The notes under the pieces: generated by a model
The model's database searches: none
Told to the model about the DNA's origin: nothing
What the model saw: the letters and a program-made list of their open reading frames with translations, nothing else
Position numbers and translations under genes: made by a program
Source of the DNA: Limnohabitans sp. 2KL-51
GTDB lineage: Bacteria > Pseudomonadota > Gammaproteobacteria > Burkholderiales > Burkholderiaceae_C
Reading direction: 5' to 3'
DNA length: 64,000 nucleotides
Assembly: GCF_003063645.1 (NCBI RefSeq)
Contig: NZ_NESJ01000003.1
Coordinates: 186,001 to 250,000 of the forward strand
In this document: piece by piece, positions 17,912-27,118 of the stretch
How positions within the stretch are numbered: position 1 is the first letter of the stretch
Layout: every line of letters starts with the position of its first letter

Positions 17912-18184
17912 TCAGTTCAAGGCGTCTTTCAGGCCCTTGCCTGGACGGAACTTTGGCACATTGGCTTTCTTGATTTTAATCGCAGCGCCCGTACGGGGGT
18001 TGCGGCCTGTGCGCGCGGCACGTTTGCCCACGGCAAAAGTACCAAAACCCACCAAGGAAACTGTCCCCCCCTTTTTCAGGGTTGTACGCACTGCGCCCAT
18101 GGTGGCTTCGAGGGCACGACCGGCAGCAGCCTTGGACAAGTCCGCGTGCTTGGCAATGTGTTCGATCAATTCTGTTTTGTTCAC
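17912..18184 (-). CDS. hupB: DNA-binding protein HU-beta
   Basis: HU is a nucleoid protein that bends DNA as a dimer. The GTG start at 18184 has a GAGGT ribosome site 7 bases away and yields 90 residues, the standard HU length; a 138-codon frame upstream is not coding. Family marks are [20 protein letters not shown] at the start, the hinge VSLVGFGTF, the DNA-contact arm RTGRNPRTG (about 55-63) and [13 protein letters not shown] at the end. A consensus sigma70 promoter lies 110 bases upstream. tRNA-Val follows in the same transcript. Confidence 0.97.
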   Translation of the reverse strand: MNKTELIEHIAKHADLSKAAAGRALEATMGAVRTTLKKGGTVSLVGFGTFAVGKRAARTGRNPRTGAAIKIKKANVPKFRPGKGLKDALN

Positions 18185-18293
18185 AATAAACCTCTGGTTG
18201 TTAGCGCTGAAAGGACCGAAGTTTGGACTGAAATCGGACCCGACAGCGTGGGTATGTTGATGAAATTTTTTGAGGCAACGACTGCCACAAGCA

Positions 18294-18322
18294 ATTAAAT
18301 CCAGACCTTGTGGGTCTGTCAA
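18294..18322 (-). promoter_or_regulatory. hupB promoter with an inverted repeat in the spacer
   Basis: On the minus strand TTGACA (18317-18322) and TTTAAT (18294-18299) are separated by exactly 17 bases, close to the sigma70 consensus. The spacer holds an inverted repeat CAGACC-N5-GGTCTG (18302-18318), which could be an operator. It lies about 110 bases upstream of the hupB start. Confidence 0.75.
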
Positions 18323-18468
18323 TCGCATTTAGGCTTGGCCACATTGGCGTTGGATTCTAGCCTTGAAAATAGTGCTTCATAAAAGCACGACGGTTATTTT
18401 ATGTTCAGCCCCGACAAGTTTGCTTGAATGCACACATTTGGAGACCATGCGCTTGGACAAACGCCTGC

Positions 18469-19554
18469 TCAAAGCGCCTGCTCAATAGCCCGACCCACAT
18501 CTGCCGTGGACGCACTGCCGCCCAAATCAGGCGTGCGAGGGGCATCGTGGCCCGCTGCCAGAACTTTTTCGATCGCGGCCAGCACTGCATCGTGCGCATC
18601 CTTGTGACCCAAAAACTCAAGCATCATGGCGCCGCACCAGATTTGTCCAATCGGGTTGGCAAGCCCCAAGCCCGCAATGTCAGGAGCAGACCCGTGCACT
18701 GGCTCGAACAGCGACGGGAACTTGCGGTCTGGATTCAGGTTGGCGCTGGGCGCAATGCCGATGGTGCCCGTGCAGGCAGGTCCCAAGTCGCTCAAGATGT
18801 CACCAAAGAGATTGCTGGCCACCACAACATCAAAAAAGTCAGGGCGCTGCACAAAGTGAGCCGTGAGGATGTCGATGTGGAACTTGTCCACATTCACGCC
18901 CGGGTAAGCCTTGGCCATCTCGGCCACACGCTCATCCCAATAAGGCATGGTGATGGCAATGCCATTGGATTTGGTGGCACTGGTCAGGTGCTTTTTGGGA
19001 CGGGTTTGGGCCAACTCAAAAGCAAACTTGAGCACGCGGTCCACGCCAATGCGGGTCATGATGGATTCCTGCATCACGATCTCGCGCTCGGTGCCCGGGA
19101 ACATGCGCCCCCCCACGCTGGAGTACTCGCCTTCGGTGTTTTCCCTTACGATGTACATGTCGATCTCGCCCGGCTGGCGTGCGCTGCCGTCGCGGCGCAC
19201 CACCGGGGCGATGATGCCGGGCATGAGTCGCGCTGGGCGTAAGTTGATGTATTGGTCGAACTCACGACGAAACAACAAAAGCGAGCCCCACAGTGACACG
19301 TGGTCAGCAATTTTTGCTGGCCAACCCACGGCGCCAAAGTACAAAGCATCGTGGCCGCCGATCTGGTCTTTCCAGTTGTCGGGCAGCATCTGACCATGCT
19401 TTTCAAAGTAATCCCAGCTTGAAAAATCAAAGTGGTCAAACTGCAAATCAATGCCAAACTTGCGTGATGCAGCATCCATCACGCGCAGGCCTTCAGGCAT
19501 GACTTCTTTGCCAATGCCATCTCCGGGAATGACAGCGATGCGGTGTTTGCTCAT
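18469..19554 (-). CDS. Tartrate/D-malate dehydrogenase (TtuC/DmlA-type decarboxylating dehydrogenase)
   Basis: The 361-residue enzyme belongs to the isocitrate/isopropylmalate dehydrogenase family, oxidising and decarboxylating a 2-hydroxy acid with NAD and a divalent metal. The N-terminus RIAVIPGDGIGKEVMPEG and the INLRPARL arginine motif are family-wide. The tartrate dehydrogenase branch is suggested by the DHVSLWGSLLLFRREFDQY segment, where isopropylmalate dehydrogenases have a different loop. The C-terminal HGSAPDIAGLGLANPIGQI block is the cofactor and metal region. It stands alone, with no leuCD neighbours, which also argues against LeuB. TtuC and DmlA cannot be told apart here. Confidence 0.85.
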   Translation of the reverse strand: MSKHRIAVIPGDGIGKEVMPEGLRVMDAASRKFGIDLQFDHFDFSSWDYFEKHGQMLPDNWKDQIGGHDALYFGAVGWPAKIADHVSLWGSLLLFRREFDQYINLRPARLMPGIIAPVVRRDGSARQPGEIDMYIVRENTEGEYSSVGGRMFPGTEREIVMQESIMTRIGVDRVLKFAFELAQTRPKKHLTSATKSNGIAITMPYWDERVAEMAKAYPGVNVDKFHIDILTAHFVQRPDFFDVVVASNLFGDILSDLGPACTGTIGIAPSANLNPDRKFPSLFEPVHGSAPDIAGLGLANPIGQIWCGAMMLEFLGHKDAHDAVLAAIEKVLAAGHDAPRTPDLGGSASTADVGRAIEQAL

Positions 19555-19666
19555 GTGTAGAACTTTCTAAATCTGAATAAATGGGTGGGCTTCAAGATAA
19601 AGAGCTTAGCAACAAAGAGGCGGACCGGTGTCGCCCTGACCCAGACGTCGGGCTCAGCCCCACCGC

Positions 19667-20236
19667 TCATTTCACCCTGGCTCGAATTTCAGGCAGAGCC
19701 TTTTTCATGTAATAAACCATGGACCAGATGGTCAAAATGGCTGCGATCAGGATCAACACCGCCCCCCAGTCGCGGGTGTCGATCGAGCCAAACAAAATCC
19801 CGTCATACAACAAGAAAGGAATGGCCACCATCTGCACTGTGGTCTTGAGCTTGCCCACCATGTGCACAGCCACGCTGTTACCCGCGCCAATTTGTGCCAT
19901 CCATTCGCGCAGCGAAGAAATCGCGATCTCGCGACCAATGATGACCAAAGCGATCAGCACATGCACCCGGTTCATGTGCACCAAAATCAGCAAAGCCGCA
20001 CAAACCAGAAACTTGTCAGCCACCGGGTCCAAAAAAGCCCCGAAGGCCGAAGTCTGGTTGAGCTTGCGGGCCAAAAAGCCGTCCAGCCAGTCGGTCCAGG
20101 CAAACAAGACAAACATGACCGTAGCGATCAGGTTTTGTGTTTCGACCTTCAGGCTGTCCAGGTAATACACGCCAATGATCAAGGGAATCGCGACTATGCG
20201 CGTCCAGGTCATGATGGTTGGAATCGTGAAAAACAT
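19667..20236 (-). CDS. pgsA: CDP-diacylglycerol--glycerol-3-phosphate 3-phosphatidyltransferase PgsA
   Basis: PgsA makes phosphatidylglycerophosphate, the committed step to phosphatidylglycerol, in the inner membrane. From the ATG at 20236 the protein is 189 residues with several membrane helices. The CDP-alcohol phosphotransferase signature D-G-x2-A-R-x8-G-x3-D-x3-D is visible in WLDGFLARKLNQTSAF and GAFLDPVADK. An in-frame ATG 27 bases further upstream is less similar to the family. It follows uvrC on the same strand at 53 bases, the same uvrC-pgsA order as in many proteobacteria. Confidence 0.95.
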   Translation of the reverse strand: MFFTIPTIMTWTRIVAIPLIIGVYYLDSLKVETQNLIATVMFVLFAWTDWLDGFLARKLNQTSAFGAFLDPVADKFLVCAALLILVHMNRVHVLIALVIIGREIAISSLREWMAQIGAGNSVAVHMVGKLKTTVQMVAIPFLLYDGILFGSIDTRDWGAVLILIAAILTIWSMVYYMKKALPEIRARVK

Positions 20237-20289
20237 GCTGTTGATTGTGGCACGCCCAGCCAACGGCTTGATGACAGTCTTGTCCGGGC

Positions 20290-22230
20290 TCAGTGCAAGG
20301 CGTTGTAAATGGTCTCAGCCAGCTCTCGAGAGATGCCTTCCACCCCCAGCAAATCTTCCACACTGGCACTTTCCACGCCACGCACGCCGCCAAAGCGCTG
20401 CAGCAATTTGGCCCGTTTGCGCGGACCGATGCCCGGGATTTCCTCGATCTTGCTGCCGCCCATGCGGACCTTGGCCCTCTGCGCCCGCATGCCCGTGATG
20501 GCAAAGCGGTGTGCTTCGTCGCGAATTTGGGCCACCAGCATGAGCGCTGCCGAATCCTTGCCCAGATAAACCTTCTCGCGGCCATCGGCAAACACCAGCT
20601 CTTCCAGGCCCACCTTGCGGCCCTCGCCTTTTTCCACGCCCACGATGCGCGACAGGTCCAGCCCCAGGTCGCTGAACACCTCCCGGGCCATGCTGACCTG
20701 GCCTTTGCCGCCATCGATCAGCACCAGGTCGGGCAGCCGGGCTGTGCCCTCGCCCGAGCGCAAGGCTTCGGCCAATTTGCCATAGCGGCGCATCAGCACC
20801 TGGCGCATGGCGGCGTAATCGTCACCCGGCGTGATGCCTTCGATGTTGTAGCGGCGGTATTCGCTGCTTTGCATCTTGTGCTGACGAAACACCACGCACG
20901 AAGCTTGGGTGTTTTCACCCCCCGTGTGCGAGATGTCAAAACACTCGATGTGCAGCGCATCCAAATCGTCCGGGGCCAAATCCAGCGCATCGGCCAATGC
21001 CCGGGTGCGGGCTTGTTGCGAGCCTTCCTCTGCCAAAAGTCGGGCCAACTTGATGTCGGCGTTTTTCTCACTCATCTCCAGCCAGACACGGCGCTGCTCG
21101 CGGGGGTTGTGCACGGCTGCAATTTTGTAACCCGCTTGCTGCGACAAAGCCGCCACCAAGACTTTGTCCACGGCCACGCTGGTGATCAAAGCAGCCGGAA
21201 CCGGAATGCCGATGTAGTGCTGCGCCATGAAGGCTTCGAGCACTTGGATCTCGACCGCAACCGGCGGTTGTTCGTCGTCTTCGATGCCCTGCAAAGCATG
21301 GGCATCTTCCACATGCGCCGGAAAATAAGCCCGATCCCCCAAATGCCGCCCACCACGCACCATGGCCAGATTCACGCAAGCTCGCCCACCTTGCACACGC
21401 ACCGCCAAAATGTCCACATCGGTATCGGTGCCCGTGTCCACCGACTGCTGGTGCAGCACCCGCGACAAGGCGGTCATCTGGTTGCGCACCTCGGCCGCTT
21501 GCTCAAAGGCCAAACGATCGGCATGCGCCATCATCCGCGCCTCCATCTCTTGCAACAACCCTTGGGTCTCGCCCTTTAAAAAGCGCTCGGCATGCTGTAC
21601 ATCGTCGGCATAGGCTTCGGGGGAAATGAGGTTCACGCACGGGCCAGAGCAGCGCTTGATTTGAAACAGCAAACAAGGCCGGGTGCGGTTGGCAAACACC
21701 GTGTCTTCGCAAGTGCGCAGGCGAAACACTTTTTGCAAAAGCTGGATAGACTCTTTGACCGCCCATGCGCTGGGAAACGGACCAAAGTAGCGATGTTTCT
21801 TCTCAACCGATCCGCGGTAATACGCCACACGGGGAAAGGTTTGCGGCTCGGGCGCTCCCGAAGCGCTTGGCACGGCCTTCAAAAACAACGTGCCGTTGCC
21901 AGTGAGCTTGAGGTAGGGGTAGGTTTTATCGTCCCGAAACAGGATGTTGAAGCGCGGGCTGAGTGACTTGATCAGATTGTTTTCGAGCAGCAACGCCTCG
22001 GCCTCGGAGCGCACCACCGTGGTCTCTAGGCGGGCGATCTTGCTGACCATGTGGCCGATGCGCGTGCCGCCATGGTCCTTCTGGAAATAGCTCGACACCC
22101 GCTTTTTGAGCTGCTTGGCCTTGCCCACATACAGCACGTTGCCCTGCGCATCAAAGTAACGGTAAACCCCCGGCAAAGCCGGGAGCGCAGCCACCTGGGC
22201 CAGCAAGATATCGTCATGTGCCGCTGTCAT
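20290..22230 (-). CDS. uvrC: Excinuclease ABC subunit C UvrC
   Basis: UvrC makes both incisions around a lesion during nucleotide excision repair. The 646-residue protein is full length. It has the GIY-YIG 3' nuclease domain ([22 protein letters not shown], residues 19-44), four cysteines around residues 150-178 for the iron-sulfur region, a UVR motif near 230-245 ([16 protein letters not shown]), the RNase H-like 5' nuclease domain with [10 protein letters not shown], and a C-terminal double helix-hairpin-helix ([18 protein letters not shown]). It is divergent from earP, sharing a 47-base promoter region, and likely co-transcribed with pgsA. Confidence 0.97.
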   Translation of the reverse strand: MTAAHDDILLAQVAALPALPGVYRYFDAQGNVLYVGKAKQLKKRVSSYFQKDHGGTRIGHMVSKIARLETTVVRSEAEALLLENNLIKSLSPRFNILFRDDKTYPYLKLTGNGTLFLKAVPSASGAPEPQTFPRVAYYRGSVEKKHRYFGPFPSAWAVKESIQLLQKVFRLRTCEDTVFANRTRPCLLFQIKRCSGPCVNLISPEAYADDVQHAERFLKGETQGLLQEMEARMMAHADRLAFEQAAEVRNQMTALSRVLHQQSVDTGTDTDVDILAVRVQGGRACVNLAMVRGGRHLGDRAYFPAHVEDAHALQGIEDDEQPPVAVEIQVLEAFMAQHYIGIPVPAALITSVAVDKVLVAALSQQAGYKIAAVHNPREQRRVWLEMSEKNADIKLARLLAEEGSQQARTRALADALDLAPDDLDALHIECFDISHTGGENTQASCVVFRQHKMQSSEYRRYNIEGITPGDDYAAMRQVLMRRYGKLAEALRSGEGTARLPDLVLIDGGKGQVSMAREVFSDLGLDLSRIVGVEKGEGRKVGLEELVFADGREKVYLGKDSAALMLVAQIRDEAHRFAITGMRAQRAKVRMGGSKIEEIPGIGPRKRAKLLQRFGGVRGVESASVEDLLGVEGISRELAETIYNALH

Positions 22231-22277
22231 GGCGCGTATTGTGACGGGGAAACAATTTGCCCCGACAATTCCAAATC

Positions 22278-23366
22278 ATGAAAACGCATAGGCTTTGGGA
22301 CATTTTCTGCACCGTCATTGACAACCACGGCGACCTGGGCGTGTGCTGGCGCCTGACGCGCCAATTGCTGGCCCAAGGCCAATCGGTGCGCCTGTGGGTA
22401 GACGACGCCTCGGCCCTCGACTGGATGGCCCCTGAAGCCCATGCCTTGCCCCACTTGCAAGTGCTGCCCTGGGCCGCAGCCAGCCAAAGCGAGGTACTGA
22501 GCCAATTGAAGCCCGCCGACGTGTGGATCGAAGCCTTTGGTTGCATCCTGCCCGAAGCCTTTGTGGCACACGGTGTCGCCACTCACCCGCAACAACCGGC
22601 CTGGATCAACCTCGAATACCTCAGCGCCGAAGACTGGGTGCCCCGCATACACGGACTGCCCTCACCCGTAATGAGCGGCCCCGCCAAGGGCTGGACCAAA
22701 CGCTTTTTCTACCCCGGCTTCACGGCAGACACGGGCGGACTGCTGCGCGAAACCGATTTGCAGGAACGGCAACAGCGCTTTGACCGCGCTGCCTGGCGTC
22801 AGCAACACGCCCCCAACTTGGCCCCAGGCGGCCTGCTGATCAGCCTGTTCTGCTACGAACCCGCCGCCCTGCCCCAACTGCTGGCCCAACTGGTGGGCAC
22901 AACCCACCACCTGCTCGTCACCCCCGGCAGGCCGCTGGCGGCGGTGCAGCAAGCCTTGACAGGCATGGCCGAGCAACCCAGCTGGAGCGCCCTGCCCTAC
23001 ACCGACCAAAACGGCTTCGACGAGATGCTCTGGGCCTGTGACCTCAACTTTGTGCGCGGCGAAGACTCGCTGGTGCGCGCCCTGTGGGCGGGCCAACCCT
23101 TCATCTGGCACATCTACCCGCAAGACGACAACGCGCATCATGCCAAGCTGGAGGCGTTTCTGGAGGGGATGCAAGCGCCGCAAAGCCTGCGGTGGGCGCA
23201 TCGTGTTTGGAATGGAATTGAAAACACTGCTTGGCCCCCATTCAAGTCCGAGACTTTGGGGACTTGGTTTGCCTGCGCCACAGCGGCACACAAAAGACTG
23301 CTCCTGCAAAAACAGTTGCACGCCCAGCTCATGGCCTTTGTGCAAGTCCAGACCTCAAGCCCCTGA
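22278..23366 (+). CDS. earP: EF-P arginine rhamnosyltransferase EarP
   Basis: EarP (formerly DUF2331) transfers rhamnose from dTDP-rhamnose to Arg32 of elongation factor P, enabling translation of polyproline stretches. The ATG at 22278 gives 362 residues; the frame extends 7 codons upstream without support. Catalytic aspartates of the GT-B fold are in CTVIDNHGDLGVCWRL (D15, D19). Other family hallmarks are WINLEYLSAEDW and the C-terminal FVRGEDSLVRALWAGQPF with the conserved Glu, then HIYPQDDNAHHAKL. The substrate gene efp lies 1 kb downstream on the same strand, separated by two YeeE/YedE genes. Its EF-P carries Arg at position 32, fitting this pathway. Confidence 0.95.
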   Translation: MKTHRLWDIFCTVIDNHGDLGVCWRLTRQLLAQGQSVRLWVDDASALDWMAPEAHALPHLQVLPWAAASQSEVLSQLKPADVWIEAFGCILPEAFVAHGVATHPQQPAWINLEYLSAEDWVPRIHGLPSPVMSGPAKGWTKRFFYPGFTADTGGLLRETDLQERQQRFDRAAWRQQHAPNLAPGGLLISLFCYEPAALPQLLAQLVGTTHHLLVTPGRPLAAVQQALTGMAEQPSWSALPYTDQNGFDEMLWACDLNFVRGEDSLVRALWAGQPFIWHIYPQDDNAHHAKLEAFLEGMQAPQSLRWAHRVWNGIENTAWPPFKSETLGTWFACATAAHKRLLLQKQLHAQLMAFVQVQTSSP

Positions 23367-23394
23367 GGTCCTCTGCAGAGGATAATCGCTCACC

Positions 23395-23868
23395 ATGAAT
23401 TTGATTGAAACACTCTTTCCCCTAGGCTGGCAGCACTACCTGCTGGGCGGCCTGACGATTGGCGCTGGCGTGGCGCTGCTGTATTTGTTCAACGGCTGGG
23501 TCGGCGGCATGAGTTCCGTCTTTTCCAGCAGTTGGTCTTTTGTGTCCAAACGGGCGTTTTTTCAGCAAGCGCGCTTTGTCAGCACCCGGAACTGGCGGCT
23601 GGTTTACGCGCTGGGCGTGGTGCTGGGGGCGCTGGTTTGGCGGTTCACGCTGGCGGGCGGCGAGGCGCAGCACACCAGTGTGTCCGCCTGGCAGCTGTTG
23701 GTGGGCGGCTTTTTGGTCGGCTACGGTGCGCGCCTTGGCAATGGCTGCACTTCCGGCCACGGTATTTGCGGGCTCGGCTCGCTGCAGCTGCCCTCGCTTT
23801 TCGCGGTGCTCACCTTCATGGCCACCGCCTTCATGACCGCCAACCTGATGGCTTGGAGCCTCGCATGA
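23395..23868 (+). CDS. YeeE/YedE-family membrane protein, first half (sulfur compound transport)
   Basis: A 157-residue membrane protein with about four helices. It contains GARLGNGCTSGHGICG near residues 111-126, the cysteine motif by which YeeE/TsuA-type transporters pass thiosulfate. Full-length YeeE is roughly twice as long; here the protein is split, and the other half is encoded by the next gene, whose ATG overlaps this stop (ATGA). The pair therefore probably works as a heteromer. It is inserted between earP and efp, 28 bases after earP. Confidence 0.85.
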   Translation: MNLIETLFPLGWQHYLLGGLTIGAGVALLYLFNGWVGGMSSVFSSSWSFVSKRAFFQQARFVSTRNWRLVYALGVVLGALVWRFTLAGGEAQHTSVSAWQLLVGGFLVGYGARLGNGCTSGHGICGLGSLQLPSLFAVLTFMATAFMTANLMAWSLA

Positions 23869-24299
23869 ACAATCTGAATCCTCACACACTGTCCCTGCCC
23901 AAAGCGGTGGTCACCCTGGCCGCCGGGGCCTTGTTTGGCTTTGGGCTGTCGCTGGCCACCATGGTCCAGCCCGAAGTCGTCATCAACTTTCTACTGTTTA
24001 AAGACTGGGGCCTGATGCTGGTCATGGGCGGTGCTGCGGGTCTGGCCATGTTGGCCTATAAAGGCTTTCCGCGCTGGTTCAGTCGCCCTTTGTTGGGTGG
24101 TCAATTCCTGACGCAGCCTTCCAATTGGAACCGACAGACGGTCATCGGTTCGGCCATTTTTGGCATCGGCTGGGGTTTGTCGGGCGTTTGCCCCGGCCCG
24201 GCCATTGCGGCTTTGGGCACGGGCAACACCGACATCCTGTGGGCTTTGGGTGGCATTGTGCTGGGCGCTTTGGCGCATGGCCTGACGGCGCGGGATTGA
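23865..24299 (+). CDS. YeeE/YedE-family membrane protein, second half (DUF6691 type)
   Basis: A 144-residue membrane protein with the second YeeE cysteine motif, [19 protein letters not shown] near residues 103-121. The ATG at 23865 overlaps the stop of the first half by 4 bases, so translation is coupled. Together the two halves supply the paired Cys-containing motifs of a thiosulfate or related sulfur-compound channel. A longer frame upstream is out of phase with the first gene and is not coding. No rhodanese or sulfur regulator is adjacent. Confidence 0.85.
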   Translation: MNNLNPHTLSLPKAVVTLAAGALFGFGLSLATMVQPEVVINFLLFKDWGLMLVMGGAAGLAMLAYKGFPRWFSRPLLGGQFLTQPSNWNRQTVIGSAIFGIGWGLSGVCPGPAIAALGTGNTDILWALGGIVLGALAHGLTARD

Positions 24300-24396
24300 C
24301 TGTTGCGCTCGCTTTCAGCCCCAAACAGGGCCCTCGCAGGTTAGAATAGTTGGCTTGACCTCAGGTCTCCCTCCTTTCATTTCAGACTCAATTCCT

Positions 24397-24951
24397 ATGA
24401 AAACCGCTCAAGAAATCCGCGTCGGCAACGTCATCATGCACGGCAAAGACCCCATGGTCGTCCTGCGCACCGAATACCAACGCGGCGGCCGTGGCTCATC
24501 CACCGTGCGCATGAAGCTCAAAAGCCTGATTGCCAACTTCGGCACCGAAGTGGTTTTCCGCGCTGACGACAAGATGGACCAGGTCATTCTGGACAAGAAA
24601 GATTGCACCTACTCTTATTTCGCTGACCCCATGTACGTTTGCATGGACACCGATTTCAACCAGTACGAAGTCGAAGCCACCAACATGGGCGATGCCCTGA
24701 ACTACCTCGAAGACGGCATGGAACTTGAAGTTGTTTTCTACAACGAGAAAGCCATCTCGGTCGAATTGCCCACCAGCGTGGTGCGCGAGATCACTTGGAC
24801 CGAGCCTGCCGTCAAAGGCGATACCTCAGGCAAAGTACTCAAGCCCGCCAAAATCGCCACCGGCTTGGAAGTGCCAGTGCCTTTGTTCGTGGCCCAAGGC
24901 GACAAGATCGAAATCGACACCCGCACGGGTGAATACCGCAAGCGCGTCTGA
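24397..24951 (+). CDS. efp: Elongation factor P
   Basis: EF-P binds between the P and E sites to rescue ribosomes stalled on polyproline motifs. The ATG at 24397 gives 184 residues, the standard length. The modification loop reads [12 protein letters not shown] with Arg at position 32, as in species that rhamnosylate EF-P with EarP; lysine would indicate the EpmAB route. The three-domain fold ends in the conserved [16 protein letters not shown]. earP lies upstream on the same strand. A TAGAAT sequence near 24342 may be its own -10. A strong terminator follows directly. Confidence 0.97.
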   Translation: MKTAQEIRVGNVIMHGKDPMVVLRTEYQRGGRGSSTVRMKLKSLIANFGTEVVFRADDKMDQVILDKKDCTYSYFADPMYVCMDTDFNQYEVEATNMGDALNYLEDGMELEVVFYNEKAISVELPTSVVREITWTEPAVKGDTSGKVLKPAKIATGLEVPVPLFVAQGDKIEIDTRTGEYRKRV

Positions 24952-24971
24952 TCTTCCGATCAAGCCCCCAA

Positions 24972-24997
24972 AAAAGCCCCGCAAGGGGCTTTTTTCA
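24972..24997 (+). terminator. Rho-independent terminator of efp
   Basis: A stem AAGCCCC/GGGGCTT with a short GCAA loop followed by six T, located 20 bases after the efp stop. Confidence 0.9.
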
Positions 24998-25038
24998 TGG
25001 GCGTATGAGTGTCTTGCGGCCGATGCACAATCAGATCC

Positions 25039-25911
25039 ATGAAAACCACTCACGACATCAAGGACCACTCTTTGCCCCACGCTTGGGCCGATCTGCAAGC
25101 CGGGGCCCAATCGAGCGATTGGCTGCAACCCGAGGCCAACCGTCTGGCCTTTGCCGACCCCGAGTTTTTGCTGCGCCGCGAAACCCGGGGCATCCGCTTT
25201 CAACTGGAAATGCTCAAACCCGACTTGGCCCAGGCCGAAGCGGGCATTGAGCACACGGTGGTGGTGTTTGGCAGTGCCCGCTTTTTGGATCGCGCAGCAG
25301 CCCAGGCCCAGCTGCAAATCGCGCAGCAAAACGGCCAGGCGCAAGACATCGCCAAAGCGCAAGCCCTGGTTCGCAATGCCGAGCATTACGAAAATGCTCG
25401 GGTCTTTGCGCAAATGGTTTCCCGGGCCTGTTCTTGCCTGCCCAACGATGAAAAACTGTTCATCTGCACAGGCGGCGGCCCTGGCATCATGGAGGCGGCC
25501 AACCGGGGCGCACAAGAGGCCGGTGCGCCCTCGGTGGCGCTGAACATCGCCCTGCCCCACGAGCAACACCCCAATCCTTATGTCACGCCCGGCCTGAGCT
25601 TCAAGTTTCATTACTTTGCGCTGCGCAAAATGCACTTCATGATGCGGGCCAAGGCCTTGGTCGCGTTTCCGGGTGGCTTTGGCACACTGGACGAGTTGTT
25701 TGAAGTGATGACGCTGGTGCAAACGCGCAAATCACGGCCCGTGCCGATCTTGTTGTTCGGTACCACGTTCTGGAAAGGCCTGATCGACATGGACGTGCTG
25801 GTTCAAGAAGGCACGATTTCGCCGAGTGACCTCCAGCTTTTCCACTACGTGGACACACCCGAAGCCGCCTGGCAGGCGATTTGCAATTTTTACCAGCTGA
25901 AGGTGGATTAA
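25039..25911 (+). CDS. LOG-family protein (cytokinin riboside 5'-monophosphate phosphoribohydrolase family)
   Basis: A 290-residue member of the LOG/TIGR00730 Rossmann-type family. The two signature motifs are present: GGGPGIMEAANRGA near residues 152-165 and PGGFGTLDELFE near 212-223. Related enzymes cleave nucleoside monophosphates to base plus ribose 5-phosphate. This is a long-form protein with an extra N-terminal region of about 80 residues. The ATG at 25039 is chosen because the upstream extension overlaps the efp terminator area. Its stop overlaps that of the MFS gene in a palindromic TTAA. Confidence 0.88.
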   Translation: MKTTHDIKDHSLPHAWADLQAGAQSSDWLQPEANRLAFADPEFLLRRETRGIRFQLEMLKPDLAQAEAGIEHTVVVFGSARFLDRAAAQAQLQIAQQNGQAQDIAKAQALVRNAEHYENARVFAQMVSRACSCLPNDEKLFICTGGGPGIMEAANRGAQEAGAPSVALNIALPHEQHPNPYVTPGLSFKFHYFALRKMHFMMRAKALVAFPGGFGTLDELFEVMTLVQTRKSRPVPILLFGTTFWKGLIDMDVLVQEGTISPSDLQLFHYVDTPEAAWQAICNFYQLKVD

Positions 25912-27077
25912 GCGGGCCGCAGCCGCCAGGCAGCGCGCGAACCCAAGCCCACCGCAGCTCCCACCACCCAAAACACCGGGGCCACACCCGCAACCGCCCC
26001 AGCGGCACCAAACAACATGGGCATGAGCACGCTGGAGCCATTGATCGTCATCAGGCGCAGGCCCAGCGCCTCTCCCTGGCGTTGATGGGGGGTGATCTGG
26101 TGCAAAGTGCTCATGATCATGGGCTGCACCGCACCCAGCGCCAGACCCAGCAAAACCGAACACACCCCCATGCTCCAGGGCGTGGGCATGAAGGGGTACA
26201 AGCCAAACAGCAACCCGGTGCAGACCATGGCCCCGGTGATGATCTGGTACTCGTGCACATGGCGCGACAGCCAGGGCAAACACACCCGAATGAAGGCCGC
26301 CGAGATGGCGAACGCGCCCAAGATGGTGCCCACCACCGAAGCACTGTAACCGCGCTCATGGCCGAGCACCGGCACCACAAAGGTGTGCACATCCCAGCAC
26401 GAAGACAGCAACCAATTGACGCCCAGCAAACGCCGCATCAGCGGCTCGGCCAAAAGGTCCAACGCGCGACGCGGCCCCGCGTGTTCTGGCGCCGGTGGCG
26501 TGGGCAACTCGGTCACTCGCCGCACCCAAAACCAGGTGCTCAAAGGCAACACAGCCATCAGCAAGAAGGCCCATCGAAAACCGGTTTCATGCGCCGGCAC
26601 AGGCCCGGAAAAATCGATCAGCAAACCCGCCAGCACTGGCCCCAGAAAATTCGACACCGCCGGTCCGATCGACAGCCAGCTGAAAGCGGACTTCAATTCC
26701 GCCGGGGTTTGGGCCATGCGGCCCACATGCCGCTGCAGGGCAATCACGGCCATACCTGTGGCACCGCCCGTGGCCAGTGCGCTCACGCACATGACCGGAA
26801 AAATCGGCCAGACCACCGAAAATGCCGCACCGCTGGAGGCCAGCGCCACGCTGATGAGGATGGGTTTTTTCAGGCCCTTGCGATCGGCGTAGCGCCCGGC
26901 AGGCAGTGCAAAAAACACCTGTGTGATGGCAAACAAGGCCAGCAAAGCGCCCACGGCCAGGGCGCTGAAACCTTGCTGCAAAGCCAGCAAAGGCATGGCC
27001 ATGCGCATGCCCGCCATGCAGGCATGCAAAAACACCTGCCCGGCAATCAGGCGTATGAGTTCACGTTGCATGGCCAA
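25908..27077 (-). CDS. MFS transporter
   Basis: A 389-residue major facilitator with 12 predicted helices. The loop 2-3 motif FALPAGRYADRKGLKKP near residues 54-70 is the usual MFS motif A. Its N-terminal and C-terminal halves are similar to drug/solute exporters, but nothing identifies the substrate. The stop codon shares the TTAA at 25908-25911 with the convergent LOG-family gene. rmuC ends 42 bases upstream of its start on the same strand. Confidence 0.85.
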   Translation of the reverse strand: MAMQRELIRLIAGQVFLHACMAGMRMAMPLLALQQGFSALAVGALLALFAITQVFFALPAGRYADRKGLKKPILISVALASSGAAFSVVWPIFPVMCVSALATGGATGMAVIALQRHVGRMAQTPAELKSAFSWLSIGPAVSNFLGPVLAGLLIDFSGPVPAHETGFRWAFLLMAVLPLSTWFWVRRVTELPTPPAPEHAGPRRALDLLAEPLMRRLLGVNWLLSSCWDVHTFVVPVLGHERGYSASVVGTILGAFAISAAFIRVCLPWLSRHVHEYQIITGAMVCTGLLFGLYPFMPTPWSMGVCSVLLGLALGAVQPMIMSTLHQITPHQRQGEALGLRLMTINGSSVLMPMLFGAAGAVAGVAPVFWVVGAAVGLGSRAAWRLRPA

Positions 27078-27118
27078 CCCGCTGGTGTTCGCGGCGTGTT
27101 CGCCATGGCCCGTTCATG

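Noticed and set aside
18372..18388. Hairpin GTGCTT/AAGCAC as a terminator of the tartrate dehydrogenase gene
   Set aside because: Stem is short and A/T-closed and the T run is interrupted; too weak to call.
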